A stretch of DNA of 42,445 nt from Candidatus Gastranaerophilales bacterium (GTDB lineage Bacteria; Cyanobacteriota; Vampirovibrionia; Gastranaerophilales; Gastranaerophilaceae): NCBI GenBank assembly GCA_024695865.1, contig JAILHI010000068.1, positions 1 to 42,445 on the forward strand, written 5' to 3'. Both the position numbers and the translations under genes were made by a program. The notes beneath the pieces were generated by a model. It had not been told where the DNA came from, made no database searches, and saw only the letters and a list, made by a program, of their open reading frames with translations. This document shows positions 24,861-33,446 of the stretch, piece after piece; position 1 is the stretch's first letter, and each line of letters begins with the position of its first letter.

Positions 24861-25817
24861 ATGGAAGAATTGAAGTTTTTGGAAATAATAAAAAGCACCC
24901 TGTCCGACAGTCACTATATCGGTGATGATTGTGCAAATTTAAAAGAAGTCGGAATGTTTATGACACAAGACTCTCTTGTAGAGGGTGTTCATTTTGATTT
25001 GTCAACGACAACACCCTATCAACTCGGGGTAAAAACAGTAGCGGTCAATATCAGCGATTTGGCAGCCGCAATAGCCACACCCGTTTATATTTCAATCGGG
25101 TTATCAATGCCCCGTAATATTTCGGAAGATTTTGTAAGAGAGTTTTATCGGGGTGTAGATTTTGCCTGCAAAAAATATAACGTTGTTGTAACGGGCGGTG
25201 ATATTACGGGGGCGGATAAAGTCTATATTTCGGCTGCAGCACTCGGAAAAAGACGCCACGGCATTGATACGTCAAGAAGTTTTGCAGCCGCAGGAAATTT
25301 TGTTATTTCAACGGGCAACTACGGAACAAGCGCCGCAGGTCTTTTCGCCCTTAAAAACAATTTAAAGGTTTCAGACGAAATCATAAACGCTCATCTGATG
25401 CCCGAAGCAAGATTATACGAAGCCTTTGATGTCGGTTATCATGTGGAAAACAACATTGCCGTCACGGATACTTCGGACGGTCTTGCCGATGCTCTTTTCA
25501 AGATAGCGGAAGCATCAAAAGTCAAAATCAAAGTTAATTTTGATGAACTGCCCGTTCTTCCCGAAGTAAAAGAACTTGCAAAAAACAATAATGTCGATTT
25601 AAAGGATTGGGTTTTATGGGGCGGCGAGGACTTTGAACTTCTTTGCTGTGTTCCTTATTACTACTTTGCAATACTCAGCAGCAAGGGCTTTAAATACGTA
25701 GGCTACGTTGAAGAAAGCACCGATAAACCCTGTGTTGTCGTAAACGACGGCGAAAAAGAAACCGTTATAGACAAAAATCTTTTTGATACAAAAGGTTATA
25801 AACATTTTGGAGGTTAA
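24861..25817 (+). CDS. thiL: thiamine-monophosphate kinase
   Basis: A 318-residue protein of the PurM/ThiL ATP-binding fold. Visible: YIGDDCA (20-26), TQDSLVEGVHF (35-45), AVNISDLAAAIATP (the Mg/ATP-binding Asp), VVTGGDIT, TDTSDGLADAL and the late WGGEDFELL. It phosphorylates thiamine monophosphate to thiamine diphosphate, the cofactor of the two ThDP enzymes in this window. That link is metabolic, not necessarily regulatory. It is the first gene of an operon with ispD, which starts right at its stop codon. Confidence 0.95.
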   Translation: MEELKFLEIIKSTLSDSHYIGDDCANLKEVGMFMTQDSLVEGVHFDLSTTTPYQLGVKTVAVNISDLAAAIATPVYISIGLSMPRNISEDFVREFYRGVDFACKKYNVVVTGGDITGADKVYISAAALGKRRHGIDTSRSFAAAGNFVISTGNYGTSAAGLFALKNNLKVSDEIINAHLMPEARLYEAFDVGYHVENNIAVTDTSDGLADALFKIAEASKVKIKVNFDELPVLPEVKELAKNNNVDLKDWVLWGGEDFELLCCVPYYYFAILSSKGFKYVGYVEESTDKPCVVVNDGEKETVIDKNLFDTKGYKHFGG

Positions 25818-26489
25818 ATGGCGGTTTTTAAGGTTGTTTTAACCGCAGGCGGAACATCAAGACGGTTTGGCGGCTCAAATAAATTATTTGAAAATCTGAA
25901 CGGAAAACCTGTTATTTGCCATTCTGCCGATGTTTTTACGGAAATGGGGCTTGAAATTGTTATCCCCGTCCACAGAGATGCCCTTGACGATATGCAAAAA
26001 CTTTTTGCGGACTATAAAAACGTGAAAATAATTGAGGGCGGAATAACAAGACAACAATCCGTTTTCAGAGGATTGCAGGAACTTGGTGATTGCGATTATG
26101 CAATAATTCATGATGCGGCAAGACCTCTTGTTACAAAAGAAATTATCCAAAGAGGAATGGACGCCGTTTTGGAGAAAAAAGCCGTTATCACCGCCGTTAA
26201 GACCACAGATACCATTAAAAAAGTCGATATAAACAAAAAAATCATCGCAACTCCCGACAGAACAGGGCTGATAAATGTTCAGACACCGCAAATCTTTGAT
26301 TATCAAATGATTTTATCCTGCCATTCCAAACATCAGGATAAGAGCATGACAGACGATGCCTGCCTCTGCGAAGCCTCGGGAATAGACGTTTATTATACGG
26401 ACGGCGATTATTCAAACCTTAAAATTACAAACAAAATCGATATTTTGTATGCGGAATTGCTGATAAAAAATCAAAAAACAGGAGATTAA
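25818..26489 (+). CDS. ispD: 2-C-methyl-D-erythritol 4-phosphate cytidylyltransferase
   Basis: A 223-residue nucleotidyltransferase: N-terminal LTAGGTSRRFGGSNK (8-22) with the CTP-binding Arg and Lys, GGITRQQSVFRGL, IIHDAARPLV, KTTDTIK, VQTPQIF, DDACLCE and a closing SNLKITN. This is the IspD set and order, acting at the third step of the MEP isoprenoid pathway. GGAGG precedes the ATG and overlaps the end of thiL. Because the window lacks RfbF, one might ask whether this supplies CDP-sugar, but the IspD motifs are clear and argue against it. Confidence 0.93.
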   Translation: MAVFKVVLTAGGTSRRFGGSNKLFENLNGKPVICHSADVFTEMGLEIVIPVHRDALDDMQKLFADYKNVKIIEGGITRQQSVFRGLQELGDCDYAIIHDAARPLVTKEIIQRGMDAVLEKKAVITAVKTTDTIKKVDINKKIIATPDRTGLINVQTPQIFDYQMILSCHSKHQDKSMTDDACLCEASGIDVYYTDGDYSNLKITNKIDILYAELLIKNQKTGD

Positions 26490-26492
26490 CAA

Positions 26493-28073
26493 ATGAGTTT
26501 AGTAAAAAATATTCTGAAGATTGCTCTTTGCACGGGTGTTTTAATCGGAAATACCTGTTATTTAGGTGCCCAAGAAGTTAAGAAAAACCCGTTTTCAGAG
26601 AACGTTTATCAGTCGATTTTTTACGTAAACGATACGCACGGTCAACTTCCCACAATGACTAAAATCAACAGTGCGGCGGCACAGTTTGATGCCGTAACAT
26701 CGGCAATGCCGAAGGTTGATGCTTTCAGATTGTCGGCGGGTGATATAATGATTGGCGCAAACGAAAAAGCCGATTTGGCTTCGGCCGCTTTTATGAATGT
26801 TTCAAACCTTCAGGCAACGGCTGTCGGAAACCACGAATTTGATATCGGAGCAACAACTCTCGCAAAGGTTTATGAAACCTATAAGCATCCTAAACTTGCA
26901 GCAAACTGCACTATTCCCGATAAAAATCCTTTAAAAAAACAAATTATATCATCGATGGTCTTAACGGGGAAAACGGGGGAAAAATACGGGCTTATCGGCG
27001 CACAATCCCCCACTCTCATTGAAAGAATGAAGGATAAATCACTCTTTGAAGGAATTGTCATTTCGGGCGGAAAAAAGGCGTATGCCGACTTGCAAAAAGA
27101 AGTCAATAAACTGCAAAAGCAGGGAATAAATAAAATTATAATGATTTCTCACTCGGGTTATGAGGAAGAAAAGGAATTTGCAAAAAACATTTCGGGTGTT
27201 GATGTCATTATAGGAGGACATTCTCACGATTTAATTTTTGATATAACGGAAGGCGCAAATCTTCAATACTCGCCAAAGGGTGAACCTGTTGTCATTACAC
27301 AGGCGGGCCGTGACGGCAAAAATTTCGGAATTTTAAATGTCGAATACGATAAAAACGGTGTTATCATAAAAGCCCAAAATAACGTTTTTAAAACCTCTGA
27401 TTTCGGCAAAGGACTGATGATGCTGACGGCTACCGACGTAATTCTCGGACAGTCCCCCGTAATTGCAAAGATTGAATCGATTGAACCGCTCACGGACAGA
27501 ATGAATGTCGAAGAAAACCCTTATATCGATGTGTTTATGGATATGGTTAAAAAGGAAACGGGTGTCGATATCGTACTTGTAAATTCTGCCAATTTCCGAG
27601 GCGGACTTGAAAAAGGAAAGGTTACGGAACGTGATATTTCGGGTATTTTCCCCTTTAAAAACAAAATGTGTATCGTTGAAATTCCGGAAAAAAATCTGAT
27701 AGATGCTCTGAATTTCGGCGGAAAATCGGTTCTCGCTCCCGATTTAAAACCGTCAATCATACAGGTTTCGGGCATGACTTATACTATGGATAAAAACGGT
27801 AACGTAACTTATGCGGCAATTATTGATAAAAACGGAAAAAAGAAAGAGATTTCCGTAACTAATCCGTCAAAAGACAAAATCTATACTGCGGCTTACGACG
27901 ATTACCTTGCAAACGGCGGAGACGGCTTTAAGATGATGAAAGATGTCAAAGTCTTAAAAGTTTTTGACTATGATAAAGATATGATAATTCTTCAGCATCT
28001 GAAAAAATTTAACGGAAAAAATTTAAAATCCATAAACATAAAACGAGACGGCCGTATTAAATTTGAAAATTAA
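26493..28073 (+). CDS. 5'-nucleotidase/UshA-like exported phosphoesterase
   Basis: A 526-residue protein with an N-terminal signal peptide (about 1-26, ending near YLGA). The metallophosphoesterase domain has NDTHG (46-50), SAGD (81-84), GNHEFD (112-117), ISHSGYEEE and GGHSHD. The C-terminal nucleotidase domain has NSANFRGGL and the nucleotide-stacking YDDYLANGGDGF. These are standard for periplasmic 5'-nucleotidases and 2',3'-cyclic phosphodiesterases, which salvage nucleosides and phosphate. Third gene after thiL and ispD with a 3-base gap and AGGAG ribosome binding site. Confidence 0.92.
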   Translation: MSLVKNILKIALCTGVLIGNTCYLGAQEVKKNPFSENVYQSIFYVNDTHGQLPTMTKINSAAAQFDAVTSAMPKVDAFRLSAGDIMIGANEKADLASAAFMNVSNLQATAVGNHEFDIGATTLAKVYETYKHPKLAANCTIPDKNPLKKQIISSMVLTGKTGEKYGLIGAQSPTLIERMKDKSLFEGIVISGGKKAYADLQKEVNKLQKQGINKIIMISHSGYEEEKEFAKNISGVDVIIGGHSHDLIFDITEGANLQYSPKGEPVVITQAGRDGKNFGILNVEYDKNGVIIKAQNNVFKTSDFGKGLMMLTATDVILGQSPVIAKIESIEPLTDRMNVEENPYIDVFMDMVKKETGVDIVLVNSANFRGGLEKGKVTERDISGIFPFKNKMCIVEIPEKNLIDALNFGGKSVLAPDLKPSIIQVSGMTYTMDKNGNVTYAAIIDKNGKKKEISVTNPSKDKIYTAAYDDYLANGGDGFKMMKDVKVLKVFDYDKDMIILQHLKKFNGKNLKSINIKRDGRIKFEN

Positions 28074-28089
28074 AAAGGTGTTTACATTA

Positions 28090-28207
28090 TTGCAGACGAA
28101 GCGTAGCAATCCCGTTCGGTTTTAGGGATTGCTTCATCACTTCGTTCCTCGCAAAAACGGCATTTATAAACTTTTGTCATTGCGAGCGTAGCATGGCAAT
28201 CCCGTTA
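28090..28207. repeat. REP-like palindromic elements, copy C (double)
   Basis: Two adjoining units: the first has AGCGTAGCAATCCC and an inverted GGGATTGCTTCATCACTTCG; the second reads GTCATTGCGAGCGTAGCATGGCAATCCC (28176-28203). Same family as copies A and B. It lies between the 5'-nucleotidase and the EF-hand hydrolase gene. Confidence 0.7.
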
Positions 28208-28356
28208 TATGTCACAAATAATTTTACAGATTTCATCATAAGCGTATTTTTGTAAATTTTTGTAACAATAAAACAAAAATTAAGCGGAAAAAATTCAAGA
28301 AAACTCATGAAAAAGCCGTTCTTTAAGCATGTAAGTACTAAAAAAAGTGTAAGTGA

Positions 28357-30378
28357 ATGGATTTTCAAAGTTATTTACAAAGAAGAATATCAGACGGTTC
28401 CTACAACAGAGCGGCTTTTGGCGGCTTAACGGATAATGCCGTTGCAGACAGACTTAAAAATCTTTCACTTTTTTCATCTGTTTCGGCAGAAGATTTACAA
28501 AAAATTGATTTTGAAAAACTTTTTGCAGGAGAAGTTAACGAAAATGCTTCTTCCGAAGAAATGCTTGCCGCTGATGTAGTAAGTTCTTTATTTGAAATGG
28601 AAGAAGTTCAGGCTGCCGCTGATTTGGACGGCGACGGCGAAATCAGCCAGTATGAAGCACAATCTTTCCTTGCAAGCATTATGGGTACTGACGGCGAAGC
28701 AATGGACTTATCGCTTGAAGATATTGAAGCCGCAATTGAAAAAATGAACATCGACCTTGAAAAAGTTGCAGAAGATGCAATAAACGAAGTTCTTGAAGCG
28801 GCAAAAGAAGAAGAAGCCCAGAAAGCAGAAGAAGCGGCACAACAGGCTCAACAGGCACAGCAAGCGCAACAAGCACAGCAGGCTGCTTCCGCAGGCGGCG
28901 GCGCTCCCGCAGCAGGTGCAGCACAAACCCCTGCTTCAAACAAACCCACAGGAAGCCAGACTCCCGCAACTGCTACAAAACCTGAAACTCCCGAAGAAAT
29001 TAAGGCTTTAATCACCGAAAAAGAAGGTGATATCGAAAAAATCAACAGCGATGCGGAAGACGCTATTCAGGAACAGGAACAGGCTAAAACAGATGCCGTA
29101 AAAAGCAAAGGTATTACAGAAGCACAACAAAAAGAATATCAGGAAAAAGAAGATGCGTTAAACGAAAAAATCGAAAACGCTGAAAAAGATGTTCAGGATA
29201 AAGAAAAAAATATTTCCGACTGGAAATCTTCAATATCTTCTAATGAAAGTTACATCTCAAATTTAGAATCACAAATTGCCGCAAACAATTCAAGATTAAA
29301 TTCTATTTCTGATGATGATGAAAATGCGTCAACAAAGAGATCTGAAATTCAGGCTAAAACCAAAAATTTAGAAGATGAAAAGAAAAGAGTTGAAGACGAA
29401 AACAAAGATTTGCAGAAAAAGGTTGATGATGAAGAAAAATCACTCAACGAATTAAGAAATACGACTATCCCCGGATACGAACAGGATAAAGCAGATTTAT
29501 TAAAGACTATGATGCAGAACAGCCCCATAGCACATGGCGGTGAAGCTGCTATCAACAGTGCGGTTAACGATTTACAAAAATATGATACAAAAATTGCCGA
29601 AATCAAACAAAAGAGAGACACCGATATTCAGGCAATCCGTGCAGAAATTCAGGATTTACAGGTTCAGTTAAAAACTGCCGAAGCAAAAGACGACAGAAAC
29701 AATTTAATCAGAGAAAATTCAGCCGAAGCACCTTTGTTTGACCCCAATCTTGAAATCAGCACACAATACATTACAGACGGAAACATGCCTTATATGTTAA
29801 TCGGCCCGAAAGATGCAGACCCGAACGAAGAATTACCCGTTCTTGTTTACCTGCACGGTATGGGCGAAGTCGGAAAAGGCGAACAGGGCTTATACAGCGC
29901 TCACGGCCCCGGCGGTATTGTTCCCGATTGGGATTTACAAAACTTTAACGGATATATCATTTGTCCTCAATTAGCAAGCGGCAGCTGGGAAAACAGCACA
30001 GCAGAAGCAAACCTGAGAGCCTTGATGGACGACTTTAACGCAACCCACAACACAGGCAAAAGCGTTATCATGGGCGCAAGTTTAGGCGGTTCTGGCGCAA
30101 TCTATATGGCAGGTCAAATGGGTTCCGAATATTTTGATGAAGCGGTTGCTTTAAGCGGCTACAGAGGCGGTGTTGCAAATATTGATATTCCTATCACAGG
30201 CTATGTCGGAAATGCTGATGACTCTAAGAGTATCAACATTATGAGAGGTCAGTTCGGCGATGATTTGAAAGTCTTGAACGCTACTCACGGTACACTTCCC
30301 AAAACATTGTTCACAATGGATGAAGACGGTGACGGCTGTTCCGATTTCTTACAGCAACTTTACGCAAGAAAATATTAA
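28357..30378 (+). CDS. EF-hand, coiled-coil and alpha/beta-hydrolase multidomain protein
   Basis: A 673-residue protein in four parts. Residues 1-150 are helical with one perfect EF-hand loop (D89, D91, D93, G94, I96, E100). Residues 150-215 are low-complexity: Ala/Gln repeats, then Gly/Ala/Pro/Thr-rich. Residues 215-450 are highly charged coiled coil. Residues 455-673 are an alpha/beta hydrolase with YLHGMGE (H500, G501), the nucleophile elbow GASLGGSG (S575), a likely acid in GNADD (D621 or D622) and H644, like serine esterases and PHB-depolymerase-type enzymes. A second Ca-binding-like loop (D655, D657, D659) lies near the end. No signal peptide is seen. The ATG lacks a clear Shine-Dalgarno sequence. 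A terminator follows. Confidence 0.75.
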   Translation: MDFQSYLQRRISDGSYNRAAFGGLTDNAVADRLKNLSLFSSVSAEDLQKIDFEKLFAGEVNENASSEEMLAADVVSSLFEMEEVQAAADLDGDGEISQYEAQSFLASIMGTDGEAMDLSLEDIEAAIEKMNIDLEKVAEDAINEVLEAAKEEEAQKAEEAAQQAQQAQQAQQAQQAASAGGGAPAAGAAQTPASNKPTGSQTPATATKPETPEEIKALITEKEGDIEKINSDAEDAIQEQEQAKTDAVKSKGITEAQQKEYQEKEDALNEKIENAEKDVQDKEKNISDWKSSISSNESYISNLESQIAANNSRLNSISDDDENASTKRSEIQAKTKNLEDEKKRVEDENKDLQKKVDDEEKSLNELRNTTIPGYEQDKADLLKTMMQNSPIAHGGEAAINSAVNDLQKYDTKIAEIKQKRDTDIQAIRAEIQDLQVQLKTAEAKDDRNNLIRENSAEAPLFDPNLEISTQYITDGNMPYMLIGPKDADPNEELPVLVYLHGMGEVGKGEQGLYSAHGPGGIVPDWDLQNFNGYIICPQLASGSWENSTAEANLRALMDDFNATHNTGKSVIMGASLGGSGAIYMAGQMGSEYFDEAVALSGYRGGVANIDIPITGYVGNADDSKSINIMRGQFGDDLKVLNATHGTLPKTLFTMDEDGDGCSDFLQQLYARKY

Positions 30379-30397
30379 TATTTTAAATTCATATCAG

Positions 30398-30431
30398 AAA
30401 AGGGAAAATATTTATTATTTTCCTTTTTTTT
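30398..30431 (+). terminator. rho-independent terminator after the EF-hand hydrolase
   Basis: A 12-bp stem (AAAAGGGAAAAT paired with ATTTTCCTTTTT, one G-U pair) with a 7-base loop, running into eight T. Confidence 0.8.
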
Positions 30432-30458
30432 GCTTAAAAATTTTACCTATTATTATAT
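30430..30458 (+). promoter_or_regulatory. promoter for the glycan operon
   Basis: TTGCTT (30430-30435), 17 bases, TTATAT (30453-30458). It directly follows the terminator and would start transcription near 30465, favouring the ATG at 30497 over 30473 for the first gene. Confidence 0.4.
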
Positions 30459-30496
30459 TCATGGTAAAATAAATGTGTTTTGAACGGATAATCAAC

Positions 30497-31585
30497 ATGC
30501 AAACAGAAAGAATAAACGTAACAAAAAGTTTTTTACCTCCTCTTGCGGAATATGAGAGATATGTTGAGGCTGTTTTTAAAAATTGTCATTTGACGAATAA
30601 CGGCCCGTTATTAAAGGAACTTGAAGTTAAACTTTCGGATTATCTCGGTGTTCATAATTTTCAGTATGTTACAAACGGAACTATAGCGTTGCAGCTTGCA
30701 ATAAAGGCTCTCGGAATAGAAGACGGCGAAATCATAACAACCCCGTTCAGTTACGTTGCAACGACATCATCAATTTTGTGGGAAAAGTGCAAGCCTGTTT
30801 TTGTGGATATTGAAACCGACAATTTTACGCTTGATGCAGATAAAATCGAACAGGCGATTACGGATAAAACAAGAGCCATCATGCCCGTTCATGTTTTCGG
30901 TTATGTTTGTAATGTTGAAGAAATCGACAAAATAGCGAAGAAACACAATTTAAAAGTCATATATGATGCGGCACATTCTTTCGGTTCAAAGTATAAGGGG
31001 AAATCGCTTGTAAGTTACGGCGATATTTCGACACTGTCGTTCCATTCGACCAAACTTTTCCATACGGTCGAAGGCGGTGCTTGCATAGTAAAAGATGATG
31101 AGGTCAATAAAAGATTATCGTTAGCAAAGAGTTTCGGACACATCGGTGATGAACATTTTGCTCTCGGCATAAACGGAAAGCAATCCGAAATGCACGCCGC
31201 AATGGGCTTGGCAAATTTTCCTCACATTAAAAGAATTATTGCGGAAAGAAAAGAACTTTCAAACATTTACGACGAAGAATTTGCGGGCTGTTCAGGTATT
31301 CAAAGACCTAAAAAACAAAAAGACCTTGAATACAATTATGCTTATTTTCCGATTGTCGTAAAATCAGAGGAAGTTTTACTCAAAATTTTTGAAGAATTAT
31401 CAAAAGAAAACATATATCCGAGAAGATATTTCTATCCGACTTTAAACAAATTGCCTTATGTCAACGGTGAAAGTTGTCCGAATTCCGAAGATATAACCTC
31501 GAGAATAATGTGCCTGCCTTTGTTTGTCGGCTTGAACAAGGATATAGTTTATAAAATCACAAAGATTATCAAGGAAAATTTATAA
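30497..31585 (+). CDS. DegT/DnrJ/EryC1/StrS sugar aminotransferase
   Basis: A 362-residue PLP enzyme. Visible: VTNGTIALQLAIKALG, TPFSYVATTSSI, VDIETDNFTLD, IYDAAHSFGS (cofactor Asp) and the Schiff-base Lys in FHSTKLFHTVEGGA. Lys is present here, in contrast to RfbH. The segment is typical of aminotransferases acting on dTDP-4-keto or 3-keto-6-deoxysugars (VioA/FdtB/QdtB group), so it should make an amino sugar. The substrate cannot be fixed from sequence. I chose the ATG at 30497 (MQTERINVTKSFLPP), which matches the family start. It leads the nine-gene operon; the next gene begins at the base after its stop. Confidence 0.88.
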   Translation: MQTERINVTKSFLPPLAEYERYVEAVFKNCHLTNNGPLLKELEVKLSDYLGVHNFQYVTNGTIALQLAIKALGIEDGEIITTPFSYVATTSSILWEKCKPVFVDIETDNFTLDADKIEQAITDKTRAIMPVHVFGYVCNVEEIDKIAKKHNLKVIYDAAHSFGSKYKGKSLVSYGDISTLSFHSTKLFHTVEGGACIVKDDEVNKRLSLAKSFGHIGDEHFALGINGKQSEMHAAMGLANFPHIKRIIAERKELSNIYDEEFAGCSGIQRPKKQKDLEYNYAYFPIVVKSEEVLLKIFEELSKENIYPRRYFYPTLNKLPYVNGESCPNSEDITSRIMCLPLFVGLNKDIVYKITKIIKENL

Positions 31586-32740
31586 ATGAAAATACCGATT
31601 CTTGTTGATATTGAGAGGGGTTTCAGAAAACTGAAACTTTATATAAAAGACAGAACGAACAAGGTTCGCAAACAGCAGGAAGTTTTGTTTAATAAAAATT
31701 TTGCCGACACAAAAAAGATGATTGTTTTTGTCAATTTTCCGAACAATGAATTTTGCGGCGGCATAATGATGATGTTTTATTTTGCAACAGCATCAAGAAA
31801 TATGAAAAACATTCACGGCTGCGATGTTCTTCACGCTAATTTTTTTAATCACGAGGCAAAATATTATTTAAGTCAGGATAATTTTAAGAACGATGAAACA
31901 ATTTATAATATGGAACTTGTAATGCAAAAGGCGAAAAGCCTTGATAAACTGATTTTGCATGTTCCCGAAATGCTTGCGGCTGATTTAGCAAAAGAATTAA
32001 AAAAATATAAAAAGGTTTTAAAAAATATCCCCGATTTTCAGATAAACTTTTTAAATCAGAATATAGATGTTTTTTCACCGAAAGAAGAATGGCAGAGTTT
32101 GTATGAAATAACTCAAAATATTACACAGACTACGGGTTTTGAAAGATATACAACACAGGAAATTTGCAATAAATGGAAGATTCCTTTATATTATCTGCCA
32201 CCTTTTCACGAAGCAAACAATGTAAACGATTACGGCAAAAAACACTATAAAGAGAAAGAAAAATTATTTATTTATTCTCCTGATGAAAAACCTTTAAAAG
32301 CAGAAATAATAGCAAAACTACAAAAAGAATTGCCCGATTTTAAAATTCAGGAAATAAAAGGTCTTACGTATGAAGAATATTTGAAAACCGCTCAGAGAGC
32401 AATGTTTGAGTTGACTTTCGGTGAGGGTTACGATGCCTATTTCGTAGATGCAAGTCTTTTGGGCGGAATAGGATTTTCCGTTTATAACGAAAGGTTTTTC
32501 CCGTCTGCAAAGTATAAAGATGTCGAAACTGTCTATGAAAGTTATGAGAAAATCTTGGAAAATTTGGCAGACGATGTTAAAAAATACATTGAAAATGAAG
32601 ATTTGTATAACGAATTATCCGAAAAAATGGACAATCTAAACCACGAGTTTTCGTTTAAACCCGATAAAACTTTAAAAGGATTAGAAAAATTTTACAAACG
32701 AATCCCGACTTTTGTACCCGAGGAGAGCAAAAATGATTAA
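31586..32740 (+). CDS. probable glycosyltransferase (GT-B type)
   Basis: A 384-residue protein. A basic N-terminal helix is followed by FVNFPNNEFCGGIMMMFYFA, the usual N-terminal domain opening of GT-B glycosyltransferases, then LILHVPEML and, in the C-terminal half, LFIYSPDEKPLKAEIIAKLQ and the ELTFGEGYDAYFVDASLLGG acceptor/donor region. No DxD motif, as expected for GT-B. It would transfer a sugar from a nucleotide donor at the inner membrane. The family is only weakly recognisable, so the call is moderate. It overlaps the WbqC gene by 8 bases. Confidence 0.6.
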   Translation: MKIPILVDIERGFRKLKLYIKDRTNKVRKQQEVLFNKNFADTKKMIVFVNFPNNEFCGGIMMMFYFATASRNMKNIHGCDVLHANFFNHEAKYYLSQDNFKNDETIYNMELVMQKAKSLDKLILHVPEMLAADLAKELKKYKKVLKNIPDFQINFLNQNIDVFSPKEEWQSLYEITQNITQTTGFERYTTQEICNKWKIPLYYLPPFHEANNVNDYGKKHYKEKEKLFIYSPDEKPLKAEIIAKLQKELPDFKIQEIKGLTYEEYLKTAQRAMFELTFGEGYDAYFVDASLLGGIGFSVYNERFFPSAKYKDVETVYESYEKILENLADDVKKYIENEDLYNELSEKMDNLNHEFSFKPDKTLKGLEKFYKRIPTFVPEESKND

Positions 32741-33434
32741 AACAGCAATAATGCAGCCTTATTTTTTCCCTTATTTAGGATATTATCAGATGTTCAATGC
32801 AGTTGATAATTTTGTTCTGCTTGATGATGTTAATTTTATTATGAGAGGTTATATCAACAGAAATACAATTTTGGTAAACGGTCAGCCGCACAAGTTTTCA
32901 ATACCGCTTGAAAAGCCCTCTCAAAACAAACTTATTAACGAAACAAAATTAAAATTTGAGCAGAAAGAAAGAGAAAATTTACTGAGAACTTTCCAATTAG
33001 CCTACAAAAAAGCACCGTTTTTTAACGATTTTTATCCCGTTCTTGATGGTATTGTTAATTTTGAAGATGACGATTTGACATCATTTTTGAAAAACTCTTT
33101 TGTAAAAGTAAAAGAATACCTCAATCTTGATACCGAAATTCTTGTTTCTTCCGAAATTGAAAAGGATAACACTTTAAAGGCACAGGACAGAATTATCGAA
33201 ATTAACAAACAACTCGGAACAAATACCTATATCAATGCGATAGGCGGACAGGAACTGTATAACAGAGATGATTTTAAAAATGTCGGTATGGAACTGAAAT
33301 TTATAAAAATGCTTCCTTATGAATATAAACAATTCAAAAATGATTTTGTTGCAAATCTTTCAATGATTGACGTTTTGATGTTTAATTCAAAAGAAGAAGT
33401 AAAAAAATTACTAGATAATTACGAATTAATATAA
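32733..33434 (+). CDS. WbqC family protein
   Basis: A 233-residue protein with the WbqC opening AIMQPYFFPYLGYYQMFNAVD, DDVNFIMRGYINRN, and the late NAIGGQELY and LSMIDVLMFN. The family takes its name from O-antigen gene clusters that contain 4-amino-4,6-dideoxyglucose carrying an amino-acid-type acyl group. A role in that acyl attachment has been considered but I cannot confirm it. Its place after a DegT aminotransferase fits such a role. I chose the ATG at 32733, which has GAGGAGAG upstream. Confidence 0.85.
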   Translation: MIKTAIMQPYFFPYLGYYQMFNAVDNFVLLDDVNFIMRGYINRNTILVNGQPHKFSIPLEKPSQNKLINETKLKFEQKERENLLRTFQLAYKKAPFFNDFYPVLDGIVNFEDDDLTSFLKNSFVKVKEYLNLDTEILVSSEIEKDNTLKAQDRIIEINKQLGTNTYINAIGGQELYNRDDFKNVGMELKFIKMLPYEYKQFKNDFVANLSMIDVLMFNSKEEVKKLLDNYELI

Positions 33435-33446
33435 AAGGAAAAATAT

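Noticed and set aside
25818-26489. Glucose-1-phosphate cytidylyltransferase (RfbF) to feed RfbG
   Set aside because: The motifs (HDAARPLV, VQTPQIF, SNLKITN) are those of IspD, and it sits in an operon with thiL.
16759-28207. CRISPR array from the repeated palindromes
   Set aside because: The copies are thousands of bases apart, unequal in length and lack regular spacers.
28307-28429. Short frame (40 codons, starting MKKPFFKH) before and overlapping the EF-hand hydrolase start
   Set aside because: Basic and short, with only a weak ribosome binding site and no recognisable feature. A leader peptide is possible but unsupported.
28679-29045. Minus-strand Leu/Cys-rich frames opposite the Ala/Gln repeat
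   Set aside because: They arise from the low-complexity repeats of the real plus-strand gene.
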